Source: Hymenobacter glacialis (GTDB taxonomy: Bacteria; Bacteroidota; Bacteroidia; Cytophagales; Hymenobacteraceae). From it: a DNA stretch of 64,000 nucleotides. Below, one piece after another: positions 1-7,765 of this stretch; position 1 is the first letter of the stretch, and each line of letters starts with the position of its first letter. The notes under the pieces are model-generated. The model did no database searches. It saw only the letters and a list, made by a program, of their open reading frames with translations, and was not told the DNA's origin. The stretch covers positions 1-64,000 of the forward strand of contig NZ_MDZC01000068.1 in NCBI RefSeq assembly GCF_001816165.1, read 5' to 3'. The translations under genes and the position numbers were made by a program.

Positions 1-893
1 CGGCCTTGTGGGGGCAGGGTTTACGGGCCGTCGGCAGCCCGCCGCCGGGTACGCGCTGGGTGGTGGTGGCCGACCGGGGGGCGGACATTTACGAGCACTT
101 GCACCAGTGCCAGGCCCAGGGCCTGGGCTTCGTGGTGCGCGCCGCCCAGGACCGGGCCCTGGTCGCGGGCGCGGCCAAAACGCCAGCGGGCCGTCTCTTC
201 GAGTTGGCCCGCGCTCAGCCCAGCGCGGGCAGCTTTGCCCTGGTTCTGCGGGGGCGGCCGCGCCAGCCGGCGCGGGAGGTGGTCTTGCAGATAAGTTTCA
301 GCCCGCCACTCGCGTTGCGCGCCCCGCAACGGCCAGGCGGGGCCACGGGCAAGGGCGAGCCGGTACCGGGCAGCGTGGTGCGTGTTTGGGAAGAAACGGC
401 CCCTGAACAGGCCCCCGGCCTGGAATGGCTGCTGCTCTGCGACCAGCCCCTGAGCAACTTTGCCCAAGCCCTGCGTTGCGCCCGGCAGTATGCCAGCCGC
501 TGGCTGATAGAGGACTTCCACAAGGCGCTGAAAACGGGCCTGCGGGTGGAGCAGCTGCAGCTGCAAACGGCCGCCCGGCTCTTCGCGGCGGTGGCCCTGC
601 TCAGCGTGGTGGCGCTGGCCCTGGTGGACCTGCGCGAGAAAAGCCGGCTGGAGCCGGACGCGCCGGCCGAGGCAGCTGGTCTGACGCAGCAGGAATTGCG
701 GGTGCTGCGCCAGCAGAGCCGCCGCCCCCTGGACACGGTGCGCGCCGTGTTTCTGGCCCTGGCCGCGCTGGGCGGGCATCTGGGCCGTAAAGGCGACGGC
801 CCACCCGGCTGGCAAACGCTCTGGCTCGGCCGACGGAGCCTGCGTCTGCTCGTGGAAGGCGTACAGATGGCCGCGCAACTGCTCGATGACTAG
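1..893 (+). CDS. IS4-family DDE transposase, 5' end outside the window
   Basis: This is the C-terminal part of a transposase that cuts and pastes an insertion sequence. The reading frame is open to the left edge, so the true start lies outside the window; a TTG at position 6 is not a convincing start. The segment VVVADRGADIYE holds a catalytic aspartate. The YASRWLIEDFHKALK segment has the Y-x2-R-x3-E-x6-K spacing of the IS4-family YREK signature, which carries the catalytic glutamate. The remaining C-terminal helix-rich part follows as expected. A hairpin follows the stop codon directly. The subgroup of IS4 cannot be settled without the missing N-terminus and the left terminal repeat. The frame is intact as far as it is visible, so the element may still be active. 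Confidence 0.85.
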   Translation, partial: ALWGQGLRAVGSPPPGTRWVVVADRGADIYEHLHQCQAQGLGFVVRAAQDRALVAGAAKTPAGRLFELARAQPSAGSFALVLRGRPRQPAREVVLQISFSPPLALRAPQRPGGATGKGEPVPGSVVRVWEETAPEQAPGLEWLLLCDQPLSNFAQALRCARQYASRWLIEDFHKALKTGLRVEQLQLQTAARLFAAVALLSVVALALVDLREKSRLEPDAPAEAAGLTQQELRVLRQQSRRPLDTVRAVFLALAALGGHLGRKGDGPPGWQTLWLGRRSLRLLVEGVQMAAQLLDD

Positions 894-897
894 CCCC

Positions 898-932
898 AAA
901 AAAGAGCGCCGACCTGCCGGCCGGCGCTCTTT
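898..932. terminator. Hairpin terminator after the transposase
   Basis: A perfect stem AAGAGCGCCG/CGGCGCTCTT. It has a run of seven A on its left side, so it would work best as an intrinsic terminator for minus-strand transcription. It could also end the plus-strand transposase transcript. Confidence 0.6.
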
Positions 933-1022
933 CAAGTTTTGGGTAAGGACAAGGACCTCACGGTACGGGGCTTTTCTGCTTATTGCCTTGCATCGATATC
1001 GCTAGGTGGCCACCGAGCAACG

Positions 1023-2138
1023 TTACTTGATAAACTTGGCAAGCTGCGCCACTAAATCGTCGCCGCGCAGGTTAACGGCCACAATTTTGCCTGTGGGGTC
1101 AATGAGAAAATTTTGCGGGATGCCTTGTAGGTTGTAGCGCTTGTATATCTCGTTTTCCGGGCCACGCAGGTCGGCTACCTGCGTCCAGGGCAGATTGTCG
1201 TCCGCTATGGCTTTTAGCCATCTATCGCGGCCTTCGTCAAACGAGATGCCCAACACTTCAAAGTTGCGGTTTTTATAGGCTTCATAGACTTTTACCATCT
1301 GTGGATGCTCGGCGCGACACGGGCTGCACCAACTGGCCCAGAAATCAAGCAGCACGTATTTGCCCCGGTAGTCGGCCAGCGAAACCTGCTTGCCGGCTGG
1401 GGTAGGCTGCACGAAGTCGGGCGCCTGGGCCCCGATGGCGGTAGTTTTTTGCTTGGCGAGCAGCTGGCCGTACTGCTGCCCGGCAGGGCTGTTGCGCAGG
1501 GCAGGGCTAAGCGCGGCATACAGGGACGCTTTTTCGTTGTAAGTCGTGCCTGGTGGCAACTCCTGCAGGGTTTCGAAGCTGACCCAGGAGGCTGGATGCG
1601 CCTTAATGAAGGCCATTTTGGTGCGGGCCTCCTCATTGTGGTAGGCTGTGAAACTTCCCCGCGGGGTAGCCTTTTCGAAATTGTCCGCCATGGTCTTCAT
1701 GGCTTCCTGGCGCTGCTGGTAGTCGGTGGTGAGCCGCCCGCCCTTTACCAGCGCTTTAAACACCGAATCGGAGCTGGTGACGACCACCGGCCCGGGCTCC
1801 AGAAACAGGCGCACGCGGTCGGGCGACTCGAAATAATATCTGCTCATTTTGCCTCCCCTCATCTGCTCGCGCCACCCGTCTTGCAAGCGGCCCTGCCGCT
1901 CCAGTACCAGGGAGACCGTCATGTGCTGAGGGGTGGTGCCCTTCATTTCAAAACGACCGTGTTGAAGCGTGGCGGAATCAAGCCGTTCCGTACCACGCAC
2001 CAAATACACCTTGGCCGGCGCGTCAAGCTGGGAAATTTTGCCTTTGATTATGTACGGATAGGTAGCCGGTGCGGGAGATTGGGCCAGCGCGAGGCCAGGG
2101 GCCAGCAGCAGCAAACCAGCTAAGTGGGTTTTCATCAT
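1023..2138 (-). CDS. TlpA/ResA-like thiol-disulfide oxidoreductase with N-terminal DUF4369
   Basis: A secreted or membrane-anchored thioredoxin-fold protein expected to act in the periplasm on protein disulfides, for example in cytochrome or envelope protein maturation. The start is taken at the ATG-ATG pair at 2138/2135, because a hydrophobic signal peptide (KTHLAGLLLLAPGLALA) begins there; the frame is open further upstream but that part looks non-coding. After the signal comes a beta-rich domain of the DUF4369 type (about residues 28-135). A helical linker follows, then an AhpC/TSA-Redoxin domain with the active-site motif WCSPC (Cys271 and Cys274) and the typical DFWASW and GIPQNFLID segments. 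The gene stands alone. The nearby 3' region seems to have been disrupted by the IS element. Its redox partner is unknown. Confidence 0.85.
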   Translation of the reverse strand: MMKTHLAGLLLLAPGLALAQSPAPATYPYIIKGKISQLDAPAKVYLVRGTERLDSATLQHGRFEMKGTTPQHMTVSLVLERQGRLQDGWREQMRGGKMSRYYFESPDRVRLFLEPGPVVVTSSDSVFKALVKGGRLTTDYQQRQEAMKTMADNFEKATPRGSFTAYHNEEARTKMAFIKAHPASWVSFETLQELPPGTTYNEKASLYAALSPALRNSPAGQQYGQLLAKQKTTAIGAQAPDFVQPTPAGKQVSLADYRGKYVLLDFWASWCSPCRAEHPQMVKVYEAYKNRNFEVLGISFDEGRDRWLKAIADDNLPWTQVADLRGPENEIYKRYNLQGIPQNFLIDPTGKIVAVNLRGDDLVAQLAKFIK

Positions 2139-2393
2139 GGGACGGGGAAGGGGTAGGGTTCCAGCCAGTAGCAGCCAGGCGCTAAAGGTAGGCGGCACCC
2201 GTGATAATAGCGATGTTGAAAACTTGTCTTTTCCAGGTCACAAAATCACAGTAAAAATGCCCATCATGCACCAGCTGAAAACCGCATTCTCCAGTTTAAG
2301 CACACAGTGAAATCATCGGCAGGATGAAGACCCCACATCCCATTTCGCACAAGGGCTCACTATTCAACTTCAAAGGCGAACCAAGCACCTGAC

Positions 2394-2426
2394 AAAAAAG
2401 CCCGGCACCGCACGGCACCAGGCTTT
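2394..2426 (-). terminator. Intrinsic terminator of the response regulator/kinase operon
   Basis: Read on the minus strand, a 13-bp stem (three G-U pairs) closes on a GUGC loop and is followed by a U run. It lies about 55 bases after the response-regulator stop codon. Confidence 0.75.
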
Positions 2427-2480
2427 CCAGGCCACGAGGCCGAAGCTCAAGCAGCCGTTACGTTTCCGCAACCAGTTGCT

Positions 2481-2879
2481 TTACCGTTGAAAGTGCAGCT
2501 GCATGATGTTCTCGATTTTCTCCTTGGTCAGCGGCTTGCTCACCAGCCCGGCAATGTTGAGCTCTTCGAGGCGGGACAGGTCGCGGGCGTCCATGGTGGT
2601 GGTGAGCATGATGACGACCGTGGCGCTGCGCTGGGCCTGGGGCAGGCGCTTATACGCCTCCAAGAACTGGATGCCGTTCATGCCCGGCATGTTCACGTCC
2701 AGCAGGATAAGGGCGGGCTCGTCGGGGCCGGCGGTATTTTCAATAAGGTCCAGGGCCTGATTGCCGTTTTCGGCCAGCAGCAATTTGTCCGTCACGCCCA
2801 GGCTCTGGAACAGCAGTTCGTTCAAAAAATTGTTGGTCGAATCGTCGTCGACCAGGAGTACGCTCGAAAGCTTTTTCAT
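2481..2879 (-). CDS. CheY-like single-domain response regulator
   Basis: A stand-alone receiver domain of 132 residues that accepts a phosphoryl group from a histidine kinase. The acidic pocket is VDDD near residues 10-13, the phospho-acceptor is Asp61 in LLDVNMPG, the conserved Thr lies in MLTTT, and Lys is in SKPLT. There is no output domain, so it must act by protein contact or pass the phosphate on. It lies 27 bases downstream of the multi-PAS kinase gene at 2907-5468 on the same strand, with a terminator after it, so the two almost certainly form an operon and a cognate pair. This Rcp1-like layout (kinase with small regulator) is frequent in Cytophagales. Confidence 0.92.
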   Translation of the reverse strand: MKKLSSVLLVDDDSTNNFLNELLFQSLGVTDKLLLAENGNQALDLIENTAGPDEPALILLDVNMPGMNGIQFLEAYKRLPQAQRSATVVIMLTTTMDARDLSRLEELNIAGLVSKPLTKEKIENIMQLHFQR

Positions 2880-2906
2880 GCAAGCAGGAGATTAAAAGAT
2901 GATGGG

Positions 2907-5468
2907 CTAGCCCGGGTTGGGTAGCGTAACGGTGAAGGTGGAGCCCACGCCCGGCTGGCTTTGCACCGCGATGCTGCCGCCGGCATTCTCCACCATCTTC
3001 TTGACCATGTACAGGCCCACGCCCGAGCCGGGCACGTGGCCGTGCAGGCGGCGAAACATGCGGAATAATTCGGTTTGCTGCGCCGTACTCAGGCCCAGCC
3101 CGTTGTCCTGCATCTCCAGCACCACCTGGCCGGGGGCGGTGTGGCAGCGCAACGCCACGACCGGGGCTCGGTCAGGCGCCCGGTACTTCACGGCGTTGCT
3201 GAGCAGGTTATAAACAATGGAGCGCAGGTTGTTGGCCGAGAAGCGAACCGTGCGGCATCCGTCCAGATTTACGGTAAGCGTGGCCCCGGCGGCGGTCAGC
3301 TCGGGCAGCATGTCGAGGCGCACGGCGTCGACTAGCGTGGGCAGGTCAATTTCTTCGGCGGGGTGCTCGGACTGCCCCTGCTGCAGGCGCGTCACGTCGG
3401 TGAGGTAGCCCAGCGTTTGCTGGAAGCGCGCCACCGCGTCGTCCATCATGCCCAGCAGGCGCGGCACCAGCGGAACTTCAAAGGCCGGGGCCGGCAGGTG
3501 CTCGCGCAGGGCCAGCAGCAGCCCTTCCACGTTGGTAATGGGCGACTTCAGGTCGTGCGAAGCCGAATAAACGAAGGTGTCCAGGTCGGAATTGGTGCGC
3601 GTGAGGCGGCTGTTGGTGTTCTGCAGCTCCTCGTTGGTGGCCTGGACTTGCTGATTGATGGCCGCCAGCTCCGCGTTCAGGGCCTGTACCTGGTGGCGGG
3701 CCAGCACCTGGTCGGTCACGTCGTACACAAACGCCGCCACGCCCACTATTTGCCCTTCCTCGCGGTAGGCCTGGTAGGCAAACGTGACGTAGCGCGGGCT
3801 GCCGGGGTGCAGCTTGGCGAGCGGCATGTCGATAACCGCCTGGCTTTCGCCGGTGGCGTACACAATGTCCATCAGCTCGACCAGGCCCGCCAGCCGGATG
3901 CGCGGGTACACCTCCGACAGGGTGTGGCCGCGCAGCGGCCCGTTCCACTCTTCGGGCGGAAACAGCTCCACGAAGGCCGGGTTGAAGTGGTCGATGCGGT
4001 GGTCGGGCTCGCGCAGCAGCACAATGGACACCGGCGTCTGCTCAAATACCTGAAACAGGTCCTGCCGCTGCTGGGCCTGGCGCTGCACCACGGCCAGCAT
4101 GGCAGCCTGCACCGTTTCGGCCTGCTTGCGGGCCCGCACCCGGTCGGTGACGTCGGCGATGAACGCCAGAATGCCCTGCGGGCGCGCCTGCCCGTCGAAC
4201 AGCGGCTGGTACATAAAGTCGATGTACCGCGTCTCGGCCGACTCGGCGGCAGCACCCGGCAGCAAAAGTATCGTTTCGGTGCCGCTGAAAGGCTGGCCGG
4301 TGGTGTATACTTTGTCGAGCAGCGCCAAAAAGCCCTGTTCCTTTATCTCGGGCAGCAGCTCGGCCACCGGGCGGCCATGCACGGCGCGGCCCGCCACCAG
4401 GCGCTGGTATTGGTCGTTGAAGAACGAATAGCGGTGCTCGGGGCCACTAAGCGTGGCAATGGCGGCGGGCACCTGGCCAATAATCTGGCTCAGGAGGCCC
4501 TGCTGCACCCGCAGCTGCTCGCGCTGCTGCTCCGCCTCCACAAGGGCGACGCGGGTTTCGGCCGTGCGAGCGGCCACGCGCTGCTCCAGCTCGTTGTTCA
4601 GCTGCTGCAGCTGCTGGCGGGCCCGCACCTGCTCGGTGGTCTCGGTGGCCACCACCATGGCTCCGTAAATGCTGCCGTCGGCCTCGTGCATGGGCACGTA
4701 CACAAAGTCCCAGTACACGGTTTCGCGGCGGCCGTTGCGGTCGTGCTGGGCCTCCATGGCGTGGGCTACGTGGGGTTTGCCAGTGGCCATCACCCCATCC
4801 AGCAGCTCCTCATAGCCCATGCCGGCTACCTCGGGCAGCGCCTCAAACAAGCCCTTGCCAAGAATCTGCTCCGGGGTGCGGCCCCACAGCCGGCACACCG
4901 TGGGGTTGGCCAGCTCAATGATGTACTTGGGCCCCCGGTACACGGCAATGGCCACGGGGGCTTGCTCAAATACCCGCCGGAGCTCCCCGCGTTGGTGCTC
5001 GGCTTCGGCCTGGGCGGCCTGTTCGCGGTTCTGTGCCTGCTGCAGCGCCCCGGCCTGGGCCGCCGGCAGCGGGTCCAGGGTGTCGAGGAAGCTGACGACC
5101 AGCAGCGCCCCCTGCCGCCGGGCTACCAGATGAAAATAGCCTTCTAGGCCATCGTGTTGAAAATTAAAAGCCTCGCGCTGGGTTTGCCCCGACAGGAAAG
5201 CATCGCGGTAGAAGGCGAAAATGCCAACTGGCCCGGCGTTGGGAAAACGCGTCAGAAAGGACTCCTCAGGGCGCTGCGGCAGCCGCAGCATCTGCTGGGC
5301 GGCGGGGTTGAGGTACTCGTAGCCCAGGTCGGTTATGGTAGTGCCGGCCGCGTCGTACACCGGGCGAAACAAAATGAACCCCGTCAGGGCTACTTCCAGC
5401 AGCGTGAGCGAAAATTCATCGAATCCTGCCGGCAAGTGGGGCAGGGTAGAAGCAGGCGTGTCGGGCAT
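2907..5468 (-). CDS. Multi-PAS sensor histidine kinase (soluble)
   Basis: A cytoplasmic sensor kinase with no membrane segment. The start is put at the ATG at 5468 (MPDTPAST); an in-frame ATG at 5567 would add 33 residues of low-complexity sequence. From the N-terminus there is a PAS-like domain (ALTGFILFRPVYD region), then three further PAS domains joined by short coiled coils. A HisKA domain follows with the phospho-acceptor His638 in SASHDLKSPITN. The HATPase has an N box (YNLLSNAVKYR), a G1 box (DNGLGL) and a G2 box (GSGVGLYMVKKMV). Two sister proteins with the same N-terminal PAS and core are in this window (40794-43373 and, more distantly, 52116-55670). The ligand is unknown. It is followed by its CheY-like partner. 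Confidence 0.92.
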   Translation of the reverse strand: MPDTPASTLPHLPAGFDEFSLTLLEVALTGFILFRPVYDAAGTTITDLGYEYLNPAAQQMLRLPQRPEESFLTRFPNAGPVGIFAFYRDAFLSGQTQREAFNFQHDGLEGYFHLVARRQGALLVVSFLDTLDPLPAAQAGALQQAQNREQAAQAEAEHQRGELRRVFEQAPVAIAVYRGPKYIIELANPTVCRLWGRTPEQILGKGLFEALPEVAGMGYEELLDGVMATGKPHVAHAMEAQHDRNGRRETVYWDFVYVPMHEADGSIYGAMVVATETTEQVRARQQLQQLNNELEQRVAARTAETRVALVEAEQQREQLRVQQGLLSQIIGQVPAAIATLSGPEHRYSFFNDQYQRLVAGRAVHGRPVAELLPEIKEQGFLALLDKVYTTGQPFSGTETILLLPGAAAESAETRYIDFMYQPLFDGQARPQGILAFIADVTDRVRARKQAETVQAAMLAVVQRQAQQRQDLFQVFEQTPVSIVLLREPDHRIDHFNPAFVELFPPEEWNGPLRGHTLSEVYPRIRLAGLVELMDIVYATGESQAVIDMPLAKLHPGSPRYVTFAYQAYREEGQIVGVAAFVYDVTDQVLARHQVQALNAELAAINQQVQATNEELQNTNSRLTRTNSDLDTFVYSASHDLKSPITNVEGLLLALREHLPAPAFEVPLVPRLLGMMDDAVARFQQTLGYLTDVTRLQQGQSEHPAEEIDLPTLVDAVRLDMLPELTAAGATLTVNLDGCRTVRFSANNLRSIVYNLLSNAVKYRAPDRAPVVALRCHTAPGQVVLEMQDNGLGLSTAQQTELFRMFRRLHGHVPGSGVGLYMVKKMVENAGGSIAVQSQPGVGSTFTVTLPNPG

Positions 5469-5820
5469 GGGACGGTGGGCAGGCTGGAATACAGGTTCCT
5501 TTGCTTTGGGCAGCGGGACGGCTTGCCTGGGCGAAGCAGAAAGATTTTCCCAAGGACGGAATGACAACTGCGACCGGACTGGCCAGCGAGGTGCCGCCAG
5601 TTCAGCCTTTGCGCCCGATTACGCTGCCGCGTGCACGGAAGTTCATCGCCCCGCGCTTAAAGATGAAAATGCCAAGTGGTAGTGGACCAGGCTACCAACC
5701 ATCCCAGGAATGGGCACCGAACTAATGAACCCCGATTACCTTGCCCCAGGGACTACCAGCGAAACGCGGCAGCGTCAACTTTGGCGGGCACACGCAGCCC
5801 CCTCGCCTATAGAAAAGGGC
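5469..5820. other. Intergenic, no gene recognised
   Basis: About 350 bases between the kinase start and the terminator of the next gene. Short open frames here have no protein-like composition. It should hold the kinase promoter, but no clear TAnnTTTG box was found. Confidence 0.5.
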
Positions 5821-5855
5821 AAAAAAAAGCCCGATACCTCACGGCACCGGGCTTC
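5821..5855 (-). terminator. Intrinsic terminator of the gene at 5876-6661
   Basis: On the minus strand an 11-bp stem (two G-U pairs) with a GUGA loop is followed by eight U. It is nearly the same hairpin as the one at 2394-2426. Confidence 0.8.
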
Positions 5856-5875
5856 TAAAGTATCGTAGCCGAAGC

Positions 5876-6661
5876 TTAAGCAGCGGCCTTCTCGCCGTTC
5901 TCACGGTCGTCGATGGCCTTGCGCAGCTTGGCGATGGCCTGAATGGCACGCTCCTCGTCCAGCCGGTTGATGTTGAGCAGCATCTTGGTCTTCTCAGGGC
6001 GGGTAATCACCGGGTGGTTCAGCAAGCGGATGATTTCCTCTTTCTGCGACGCCGTGGCGTACTGCACCGGTGCTGCCTGCTCGGCGGCTACGGCCGGGGC
6101 CTCGGCGGGCACTACCTGCATGGCGGGCACGGCCTGCGCTACAGCCGCCGCCGGCGCCACAACGGCAGCGGGCGTGTTAGTATTGTAGTCCATTTCCTCA
6201 GCGGGCGTGGGCTCGTAGCCGGCGGCGCGGATAATCCAGGCCAGGCAGTTGCGGTAGGCCTTGCCAATGGCGCGGGTCTGCGCCATGCTCATGATGGCAA
6301 ACTCCTGGTAGAACTTCTTGCCGCTCTCCTTATTGGAGCACACGGCAAAGCCAGCGCCCACGGTAATCTGGTGGCGGATGTCAAACAGCGTCACCTTGGC
6401 CTGGTACTTCATCTCATCGGCGCTGCTCACGTTGATGACGTGCTCCACGATGGGCACAATGCCCAGGCGCGAACCGGCGTACTGCCAGCCCTCTACGTTT
6501 ACGAACTCCTTGCCCTGCACGTTGGTGGTGAGCTTGTTGTCCTTGATGAACTTGGCGAGGTCCTTCGCCAGGTCCAGCGTCTCATCGGAGCGACTAATAT
6601 CGTAGCTCTCGACTTTTACTTTCTTGGTAATGTCCTTGGTGGTTTTGGTGGCCTCGTTCAT
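5876..6661 (-). CDS. Conserved protein of unknown function with an AQTRAIGKAYRN motif
   Basis: A soluble protein of 261 residues. The start is placed at the ATG at 6661 (MNEATKTTKD), because the 27 residues that could precede it look like untranslated sequence. The first part is a mixed alpha/beta domain with KFIKDNKLTTNVQGKEFVNV and a beta-rich core. The centre has the striking segment MSMAQTRAIGKAYRN followed by an aromatic helix. A 70-residue Ala/Val/Pro-rich linker leads to a short helical C-terminal domain (QKEEIIRLLNH to RKAIDDREN). Similar Q-T-R-A-x-x-K/R-A motifs occur in phage-type single-strand-annealing and related DNA-processing proteins, so a role in DNA recombination is possible; this is an inference from a short motif only. 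The gene is monocistronic with its own terminator. No prophage genes surround it. Confidence 0.6.
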   Translation of the reverse strand: MNEATKTTKDITKKVKVESYDISRSDETLDLAKDLAKFIKDNKLTTNVQGKEFVNVEGWQYAGSRLGIVPIVEHVINVSSADEMKYQAKVTLFDIRHQITVGAGFAVCSNKESGKKFYQEFAIMSMAQTRAIGKAYRNCLAWIIRAAGYEPTPAEEMDYNTNTPAAVVAPAAAVAQAVPAMQVVPAEAPAVAAEQAAPVQYATASQKEEIIRLLNHPVITRPEKTKMLLNINRLDEERAIQAIAKLRKAIDDRENGEKAAA

Positions 6662-6739
6662 GGCTTTGTTCTTTAGTAATGTGTCCAACTGATGTTCGGG
6701 TTTATAACCGAAGCATTGCGGAAAACGTGCCAGAAAAGC

Positions 6740-6747
6740 CAAAATTA
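6740..6747 (-). promoter_or_regulatory. Candidate -7 box for the gene at 5876-6661
   Basis: TAATTTTG on the minus strand matches the Bacteroidota TAnnTTTG consensus, about 78 bases before the chosen start. No TTG is seen at the expected -33 distance, so support is modest. Confidence 0.35.
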
Positions 6748-6868
6748 CTGGTAAATTTTATCGTTGTTTATCAGGTGTTTATCAGCAATAGTGAAAATAT
6801 AATAACTAATCAGATTAGGTAAGCGGCCGGGACTGGGGACTTCGCTTGCTAAATGGGCTGCAATGCGT

Positions 6869-6963
6869 TCACCGCAGACGCAAACGCAGAAGGGCCGCAG
6901 AAGAATAAATCCTCTGCGGCCTTCTGCGTTTGCGTCTGCGGCGTCTGCGGCGTCTGCGGTGAA
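6869..6963. repeat. GCAGACG/CTGCGG-type palindromic repeat
   Basis: Two arms rich in the words CGCAGACGCAAACGCAGAAGG and its complement face each other around an AT-rich centre. The right arm ends with two extra tandem copies of CGTCTGCGG. It lies in the intergenic space between two convergent or unrelated units and resembles the element at 32697-32805. Confidence 0.8.
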
Positions 6964-6969
6964 AAAAAC

Positions 6970-7629
6970 CTACCCGCCTTCCACGATGTGGCCGTCGCGC
7001 ATCACAATCTTGCGGTCGGCCATTTCGGCCAGTTGGTCGTTGTGCGTCACAATTACGAAGGTCTGGCCCAGCTCTTTGCGCAGCAAAAAGAAAATCTGGT
7101 GCAGCTCCTGGGCGTTCTTGGTGTCGAGGTTGCCGCTGGGCTCGTCGGCGAAGATGATTTCGGGCGAGTTGATAAGGGCGCGGGCCACCGACACGCGCTG
7201 CTGCTCGCCGCCGCTCATTTCGCTGGGCTTGTGGTCGGCCCGGAATTCCATGTTGAGCATGCCGAGCAGTTCGCGGGCCCGCACGCGCACTTCTTTTTCG
7301 GAGCGTCCGGCCAGGTAGGCGGGCAGGCACACATTCTCCAGCGCCGTGAACTCAGGCAGCAGGTTGTGGAACTGGAAGATGAAGCCAATGTGCCGGTTGC
7401 GGAACCGGGCCAAGTCGTTGCGACCCAGCGTGCTCACCGACTCGCCATCAAACAAAACCTCGCCCGAATCGGGGTTGTCCAGGGTGCCGAGAATGTGCAG
7501 CAGCGTGCTTTTTCCCGCGCCCGAAGAACCCACGATGCTGACGATTTCCGACTTTTCAATCGTCAAGTCGATGCCCTTGAGCACGTTCAGGGAGTTGTAG
7601 CTCTTGTGAATGTTGATAGCTTGCAGCAA
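6970..7629 (-). CDS. LolD-like ABC transporter ATP-binding protein
   Basis: The ATPase subunit of a MacB/LolCDE-type mechanotransmission transporter. All the motifs are present: Walker [10 protein letters not shown] near residues 35-43, Q-loop in [12 protein letters not shown], signature [15 protein letters not shown], Walker [13 protein letters not shown] and the switch histidine in VTHND. Its 219 residues fit the LolD family, which releases lipoproteins from the inner membrane; Bacteroidota homologues are usually annotated this way. The start is a TTG at 7629, because the usual N-terminus ([10 protein letters not shown]) begins exactly there and no ATG is in reach. No permease gene lies next to it, so its membrane partner must be encoded elsewhere. 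Confidence 0.88.
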   Translation of the reverse strand: MLQAINIHKSYNSLNVLKGIDLTIEKSEIVSIVGSSGAGKSTLLHILGTLDNPDSGEVLFDGESVSTLGRNDLARFRNRHIGFIFQFHNLLPEFTALENVCLPAYLAGRSEKEVRVRARELLGMLNMEFRADHKPSEMSGGEQQRVSVARALINSPEIIFADEPSGNLDTKNAQELHQIFFLLRKELGQTFVIVTHNDQLAEMADRKIVMRDGHIVEGG

Positions 7630-7666
7630 CGGAAGGCAACGAAAAGCGTGAATGATGCGGTAGTGG

Positions 7667-7674
7667 CAAAGCTA
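7667..7674 (-). promoter_or_regulatory. Candidate -7 box for the LolD-like gene
   Basis: TAGCTTTG on the minus strand fits TAnnTTTG and would give a leader of about 30 bases before the TTG start. No TTG is seen at the proper -33 spacing. Confidence 0.4.
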
Positions 7675-7765
7675 CGCAGAATCTACGCTAGCGTTACGAG
7701 GCCGCAAACATGTTGCAACCCGGGCGGTATATTTTGAAAATTTGCCAGTGACTGACCTTTCGCTC

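Larger units (their letters stand above)
1..955 (+). mobile_element. Right-hand part of an IS4-family insertion sequence
   Basis: Contains the transposase gene and a short 3' tail. The right boundary is inferred, not proven: just after about position 955 lies what looks like one arm of a terminator (ACGGTACGGGGCTTTT on the plus strand) whose partner arm is missing. This is as if the element inserted into the terminator of the minus-strand gene at 1023-2138. The left end and both terminal repeats cannot be compared because the left end is outside the window. Confidence 0.5.

Noticed and set aside
1..955. A full insertion sequence with both ends
   Set aside because: The left end lies outside the window and terminal repeats cannot be compared.
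3363..5147. A 594-codon plus-strand frame opposite the first multi-PAS kinase
   Set aside because: Antisense shadow; the minus-strand gene has complete kinase motifs.
6970..7629. A complete Lol or MacAB transport operon
   Set aside because: Only the ATPase is present; no permease or adaptor gene is adjacent.
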